DNA of 64,000 nt. Source: DAOUJI01 sp965197415. Its GTDB lineage: Bacteria > Chloroflexota > Dehalococcoidia > Lucifugimonadales > JAGWBF01. The stretch covers positions 2,356,001 to 2,420,000 of the forward strand of contig OZ240207.1 in assembly GCA_965197415.1 (NCBI GenBank), read 5' to 3'. Below the pieces are notes generated by a model. The model made no database searches, was not told the origin of the DNA, and saw only the letters and a list, made by a program, of their open reading frames with translations. The translations under genes were made by a program, and so were the position numbers. This document shows positions 60,681 to 64,000 of the stretch, in pieces; position 1 is the first letter of the stretch; each line of letters begins with the position of its first letter.

Positions 60681-60719
60681 TTAAGGTATCCTTAACCGAT
60701 TATTAACGGAGTGTTAACG
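60681..60719. promoter_or_regulatory. Pho-like box: four hexamers spaced exactly 11 bp
   Basis: TTAAGG (60681), TTAACC (60692), TTAACG (60703), TTAACG (60714): four direct repeats each 11 bp apart, so all on one face of the helix. The Bacillus PhoP box is TTAACA-like hexamers with 5-bp spacing, the same period. It lies between the divergent pstC and GMC oxidoreductase genes and may control either or both. Confidence 0.7.
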
Positions 60720-60730
60720 GCGGTTTGCGA

Positions 60731-60760
60731 GAGTCCGCTCTGGGAAATCCCGGCGGACTC
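60731..60760 (+). promoter_or_regulatory. strong hairpin in the leader of the GMC oxidoreductase gene
   Basis: GAGTCCGC (60731-60738) and GCGGACTC (60753-60760) are perfect arms, with an inner GGGAAATCCC. It is 27 bp before the ATG at 60788. It could be an operator dyad or an mRNA hairpin. Confidence 0.45.
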
Positions 60761-60787
60761 CCATAAGACAGCTACAGAGGAGAGAAA

Positions 60788-62335
60788 ATGAGATACGACT
60801 GGATTGTCATAGGCGCCGGTTCGGCGGGGTCCATCCTCGCCACGAGACTCACCGAGGACAAGGACCGTTCGGTCCTGCTCATAGAAGCCGGGCCTGATTA
60901 TCCCGATTTCGAGCATCTGCCGGAAGAAGTGAAATTCGGCTATGCCACTGGCATCGACATCACCACCAGCGACCACAACTGGCAGCTCAAGGGCAAGGCG
61001 TCGGAACTCAACCCCGACATGCTGGTGCCCAGGGGAAAGGTGACCGGCGGCTCCAGCGCCATCAATGGACAGGTCTTCCTAAGGGGCGTACCAGAGGACT
61101 ACGACATGTGGGCGTCGTGGGGCAACGAGGAGTGGGGCTTCCGGAACGTGCTGCCCTACTTCCGCAAGTTGGAGACCGACACCGACTTCCGGGACGACTT
61201 CCACGGGACCGAGGGTCCCATAGTATGCCGCCGATTCAAGCAGGAGGACTGGCTGGCCTCTCAGACGGCCTTCCACCGCGCTTGCCTCGACGCGGGCTAC
61301 CCCGACATGCCTGACATGAACCATCCCGACTCATGGGGCGTAAGCCCGTACCCTTTCAACAACCCCAACGGCATCCGCATCAGCACCGCTCTCGGCTACC
61401 TGGACATGGCGCGGCACAGGCTAAACCTCACCATACGGCCCAACTGCCTGGTGCATCGCCTCGTGTTTGATGGAAACAGAGTGGCGGGGATCGAAGTCGA
61501 GAGCGGGGGAGAGAAGTTCACCGCCGAGGCCGACAATTTCATCCTCAGCGCCGGGCCTGTGGGGTCGCCCCACATACTTATGCTTTCGGGAGTGGGGCCG
61601 TCCGACCATATCCAGAGCCACGGCATATCCGTCGTCCATGATTTGCCTGGCGTCGGTCAAAATCTGAGAGATCATCCCAACGTCTATGTTACCTGGAGGG
61701 CCAGGCCCGATGTCCCGATGGACCCATTCGCTCCCCGGAACCAGGTGGGGCTGCGGTATACGGCCGCCGGGTCGAGTCTTAGGAACGACATGAAGGTCTC
61801 CATGAACTCCTTTGCCCCGGACCGCCCTGAGAGAGGCGGGGACAGAATGACCTCCGTGGGCATCAGGATGATTGCCGGACTGCAACTGGCGGCCTCGGCT
61901 GGCGAATTGCGGCTGAATTCAGCGGACCCGGCGGTCCAACCCTTCCTCGACTACAGGCTGCTGAGCGATCCCTGGGACAGGGAGAGAATGCGGGAAATGG
62001 TGCGGCTGTGCGCCCGGCTGGGGAAACACGAGGAGTTTCAGAAGCTGGTGGAGGAGAGAATGGAACCCACCGACGAGCAGCTTGCATCCGATGATGCCCT
62101 GGACGAGTGGATGCTGCGGGAAGTGGGCACCTCGCACCACATCTCATGCACCTGCAAGATGGGACCATCCTCGGACCCCATGGCTGTGGTCGACCAGTAC
62201 GGAAAGGTCCACGGCATAGAGGCATTGCGGGTTGTGGACGCTTCCATCATGCCGGACTGCATCCGAGCCAACACCAACGTCACCACCATGATGATAGCCG
62301 AGCGTGTCTCCGACTTCATCCTGGAAGGCCGGTAG
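60788..62335 (+). CDS. GMC-family flavin oxidoreductase (choline dehydrogenase-like)
   Basis: 515 residues from ATG 60788 behind GAGGAG. FAD loop WIVIGAGSAGSILATRLTED, GMC signature 1 text VPRGKVTGGSSAINGQVFLR, signature 2 text LSAGPVGSPHILMLSGVGPS, and the C-terminal catalytic His-Asn pair (SHHISCTCKMGP and RANTNVTTMMIAERVSDFI). It oxidises an alcohol to an aldehyde or ketone. Divergent from pstC across the Pho-like box, so it may respond to phosphate supply. Confidence 0.93.
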   Translation: MRYDWIVIGAGSAGSILATRLTEDKDRSVLLIEAGPDYPDFEHLPEEVKFGYATGIDITTSDHNWQLKGKASELNPDMLVPRGKVTGGSSAINGQVFLRGVPEDYDMWASWGNEEWGFRNVLPYFRKLETDTDFRDDFHGTEGPIVCRRFKQEDWLASQTAFHRACLDAGYPDMPDMNHPDSWGVSPYPFNNPNGIRISTALGYLDMARHRLNLTIRPNCLVHRLVFDGNRVAGIEVESGGEKFTAEADNFILSAGPVGSPHILMLSGVGPSDHIQSHGISVVHDLPGVGQNLRDHPNVYVTWRARPDVPMDPFAPRNQVGLRYTAAGSSLRNDMKVSMNSFAPDRPERGGDRMTSVGIRMIAGLQLAASAGELRLNSADPAVQPFLDYRLLSDPWDRERMREMVRLCARLGKHEEFQKLVEERMEPTDEQLASDDALDEWMLREVGTSHHISCTCKMGPSSDPMAVVDQYGKVHGIEALRVVDASIMPDCIRANTNVTTMMIAERVSDFILEGR

Positions 62336-62347
62336 CAAGGGGCCCTG

Positions 62348-62356
62348 TGCTATAAT
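62348..62356 (+). promoter_or_regulatory. extended -10 promoter giving a nearly leaderless mRNA
   Basis: TGCTATAAT: perfect TATAAT at 62351-62356 with TG one base upstream; no clear -35. The expected start point (about 62363) is about 3 bases from the ATG at 62366, which lacks a Shine-Dalgarno sequence. Confidence 0.55.
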
Positions 62357-62365
62357 CCCACGGCT

Positions 62366-62785
62366 ATGGGTCTGGAACGATTGCCCCAGCCTGGAGAGGA
62401 ATTCAGCCTGGGCGAGTGGACGTTGGACGCCGAGTCCCGGCAGGCTTACTTGGAGGCTGTGGGAGATGAGTCGCCCATCTATGCAGAGCTCGACACGACC
62501 CCGCCTCTAGCCTTGGCCGCCCAGGCATTGGGGCGAATGCTGGACGTGCTGTCCCTACCCGGAGGGACCATCCACGCGTCCCAGGAAATAAGCTGTCTGG
62601 AACCGGCTCTGCTGGGTGAAACGGTCTCATGCGCGGCTAAGCTGTTCCGGCCCATCCAGCGTGGCGACTGGCGCTTCATCGCTGTAGAATTCACGGTGAC
62701 GGGCGTCGGGAAGCGCGAGCTCATACGGGGCAAGACCACGGTCTTGGCGCCTTCGGTTGAGGCAAACGAGGCAGGCATTGGCTGA
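62366..62785 (+). CDS. hot-dog fold protein, FAS1/MaoC-like dehydratase N-terminal half
   Basis: 139 residues. The text FSLGEWTLDAESRQAYLEAV, then GDESPIY and GTIHASQEISCLEPALLGET, followed by RELIRGKTTVLAP, fits the FAS1-like dehydratase domain, a hot-dog fold that often lacks its own catalytic Asp-His pair and pairs with a MaoC-type partner. The partner gene overlaps its end by 8 bp. Together they probably form an enoyl- or hydroxyacyl-CoA hydratase. Confidence 0.8.
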   Translation: MGLERLPQPGEEFSLGEWTLDAESRQAYLEAVGDESPIYAELDTTPPLALAAQALGRMLDVLSLPGGTIHASQEISCLEPALLGETVSCAAKLFRPIQRGDWRFIAVEFTVTGVGKRELIRGKTTVLAPSVEANEAGIG

Positions 62786-63197
62786 GTGGGCTCCCGACCA
62801 GTCCTTGCCCGAGGTCCAACGCTCCATAACCCTGCAGCGCATCGCCAGCTATGCCGATGCCTCCGGAGACCGCAACCTCCTTCACCTTGACCCGGAGTTT
62901 GCGGCCTCCACCCAATTCGGCGGGATCATATCCCACGGGATGTTGACTCTTGCCTTGCTGTCGGAGATGCTCACCGGCGCGTTTGGCGAGGACTGGCTGA
63001 AGTCCGGGCGGCTTAGAGTCAGGTTCAAAGGGGCCGCCTACCCCGGGGACATCCTTACGTCCTGGGGCAATGTGTCCAAGGTCGGCGGCGAGGAGCCGGA
63101 AACGAGCGTGGAGTGCGCCATAGGACTGAACAATCAGCGCGACGAAGAAATCATATCCGGGACCGCCAGCCTTTCGATTCGAAGCCGGCTACACTAA
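62778..63197 (+). CDS. MaoC-like (R)-specific enoyl-CoA hydratase half
   Basis: 139 residues from TTG 62778, with GAGG 6 bases upstream; TTG 62757 is possible. It holds the hydratase motif with Asp and His: SYADASGDRNLLHLDPEFAA and QFGGIISHGMLTLALLSEM. The next strand LRVRFKGAAYPGDIL is typical of MaoC proteins. It overlaps the previous gene by 8 bp. The pair likely hydrates a 2-enoyl-CoA; the acyl chain is unknown. Confidence 0.86.
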   Translation: MAEWAPDQSLPEVQRSITLQRIASYADASGDRNLLHLDPEFAASTQFGGIISHGMLTLALLSEMLTGAFGEDWLKSGRLRVRFKGAAYPGDILTSWGNVSKVGGEEPETSVECAIGLNNQRDEEIISGTASLSIRSRLH

Positions 63198-63351
63198 CGA
63201 CAAATATTGTGTTTTGTCCTAAAATGCCACCGTTGAATATAGAGAGACAAGCGGCCCGGGGTCGATGAAACTGTACCTGGGACGCTCCACTCGACCGACA
63301 ACCGAATTTCTGTAGCTTTGCCCTGCCCAACGACCTGTAAGGAATGAGACT

Positions 63352-64000
63352 ATGAGCGACGGCGCTATCGGCTCCCCCGACACGGCCATACGTGTGGCCG
63401 TGGATGCGATGGGGGGAGACCATGCACCGGCGGAGACAGTGAAAGGCGCGGTCGAGGCCGCCCGAACTCAACCGGTCCGCATAGCCCTGGTGGGCGACAA
63501 AGATGCCGTTGAAAGGGAGTTGGCCTCCTGTGGCCTGACCGATGCTGAAGGTTCCCGAATCACCGTCGTCCCTGCTGTGGGCCGCATCGGCGACGACGAA
63601 CACCCTCTGCAGGCTCTACGCAGCAAACCTGACGCCTCGGTGGCGGTAGCCACCAAGATGGTCAAGGGAGGAGCTGCGGACGCGGTGGTGTCCATGGGGT
63701 CGACTGGGGCCACGATGGCCTCCAGCGCCCTGGCTCTGGGGATGCTTCCCGGCCTGGAGCGGCCCTGCATTGGAGGTCCCTTTCTGGGGCTGGCTCCGAA
63801 AACGGTGCTCATAGACATGGGCAGCAGCGTGGACTGCCGGACCCCGCTGCTGTTGAGCTTTGCCGCTATGGGAAGCGTGTTCGCTTCCAGCTTTCTGGGC
63901 ATCGAGAACCCTCGCGTCGGCCTACTCAGCGTGGGCTCGGAGGAGGCCAAGGGCAACCGCCAGGTTCAGGAGGCTTACCAGCTTTTCAAGGGCAGCACTC
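63352..64000 (+). CDS. plsX: phosphate acyltransferase PlsX, 5' part only
   Basis: 216 residues visible from ATG 63352 (AAGGA 9 bases upstream); the gene runs off the right edge. Text typical of PlsX: IRVAVDAMGGDHAPAETVKG, IALVGD, ADAVVSMGSTGATMASSALA, KTVLIDMGSSVDCRTPLLLS, GLLSVGSEEAKGN. It makes acyl phosphate from acyl-ACP for the first step of phospholipid synthesis. The usual rpmF neighbour is not present upstream; the 154-bp gap shows no gene. Confidence 0.96.
   Translation, partial: MSDGAIGSPDTAIRVAVDAMGGDHAPAETVKGAVEAARTQPVRIALVGDKDAVERELASCGLTDAEGSRITVVPAVGRIGDDEHPLQALRSKPDASVAVATKMVKGGAADAVVSMGSTGATMASSALALGMLPGLERPCIGGPFLGLAPKTVLIDMGSSVDCRTPLLLSFAAMGSVFASSFLGIENPRVGLLSVGSEEAKGNRQVQEAYQLFKGST

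Overview
This 64 kb window is a gene-dense, GC-rich bacterial chromosome segment. It has no rRNA, CRISPR array, phage or recognisable insertion sequence. The gene content fits an uncultivated Chloroflexota bacterium, probably of the Dehalococcoidia/SAR202 type; this is an inference from gene content, not from a marker-gene tree. Supporting signs are a 170-residue EF-Ts, several flavin or F420-type monooxygenases (a Baeyer-Villiger enzyme and three luciferase-like proteins), a GMC oxidoreductase, a class III CoA-transferase, GYD-domain proteins and DUF3352-like anchored proteins.

Layout. 1-7.3 kb: the 5' part of a Baeyer-Villiger monooxygenase, a DMT-type permease, and a minus-strand array of secreted lipoproteins that includes two large RCC1-repeat proteins, a frameshifted tail and an RCC1 remnant. 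7.3-12.6 kb: a complete branched-chain amino-acid type ABC operon (livJ-H-M-G-F, minus strand). 12.7-16.0 kb: pyrR-pyrB-carA behind a clear PyrR attenuator; pyrB carries a PyrI-like zinc domain. 16.1-24 kb: PHP protein, lone peptide-ABC ATPase, holA (minus), small membrane protein, YchF-like GTPase, hemW, selB, and a candidate structured RNA. 24-34 kb: DUF3352 protein, CoA-transferase, aldo/keto reductase, malate synthase, ferredoxin, hydrolase, two GYD proteins, a dUTPase/dCTP deaminase-family protein and an F420-type oxidoreductase.

34-45 kb is the conserved housekeeping block rpsB-tsf-pyrH-frr-uppS-cdsA-dxr-rseP-ispG-(zinc-ribbon membrane protein)-proS. It joins translation, UMP synthesis, lipid and isoprenoid synthesis, and intramembrane proteolysis. 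45-47.4 kb: dienelactone hydrolase, a P-loop/DRTGG protein, then tRNA-Phe and tRNA-Gly. 47.4-52.3 kb: a peptide-type ABC operon (dppB-dppC-dppA plus a membrane-anchored protein) with no ATPase of its own. 52.5-58 kb: hydrolase, two more luciferase-like oxidoreductases, and an OpuAA-type ATPase split by one extra base. 58-64 kb: pstC-pstA-aquaporin facing a GMC oxidoreductase across a region with four TTAAC-type hexamers exactly 11 bp apart, then two hot-dog dehydratase proteins and the start of plsX.

The points most worth follow-up are the four-copy Pho-like box, the decaying and duplicating RCC1 lipoprotein array, the PyrR attenuator whose terminator arm also holds the pyrR ribosome site, the PyrB-zinc ribbon fusion, the structured RNA candidate beside selB, the single-base frameshift in the OpuAA Walker B region, and a LivH with an extra hydrophobic insert.
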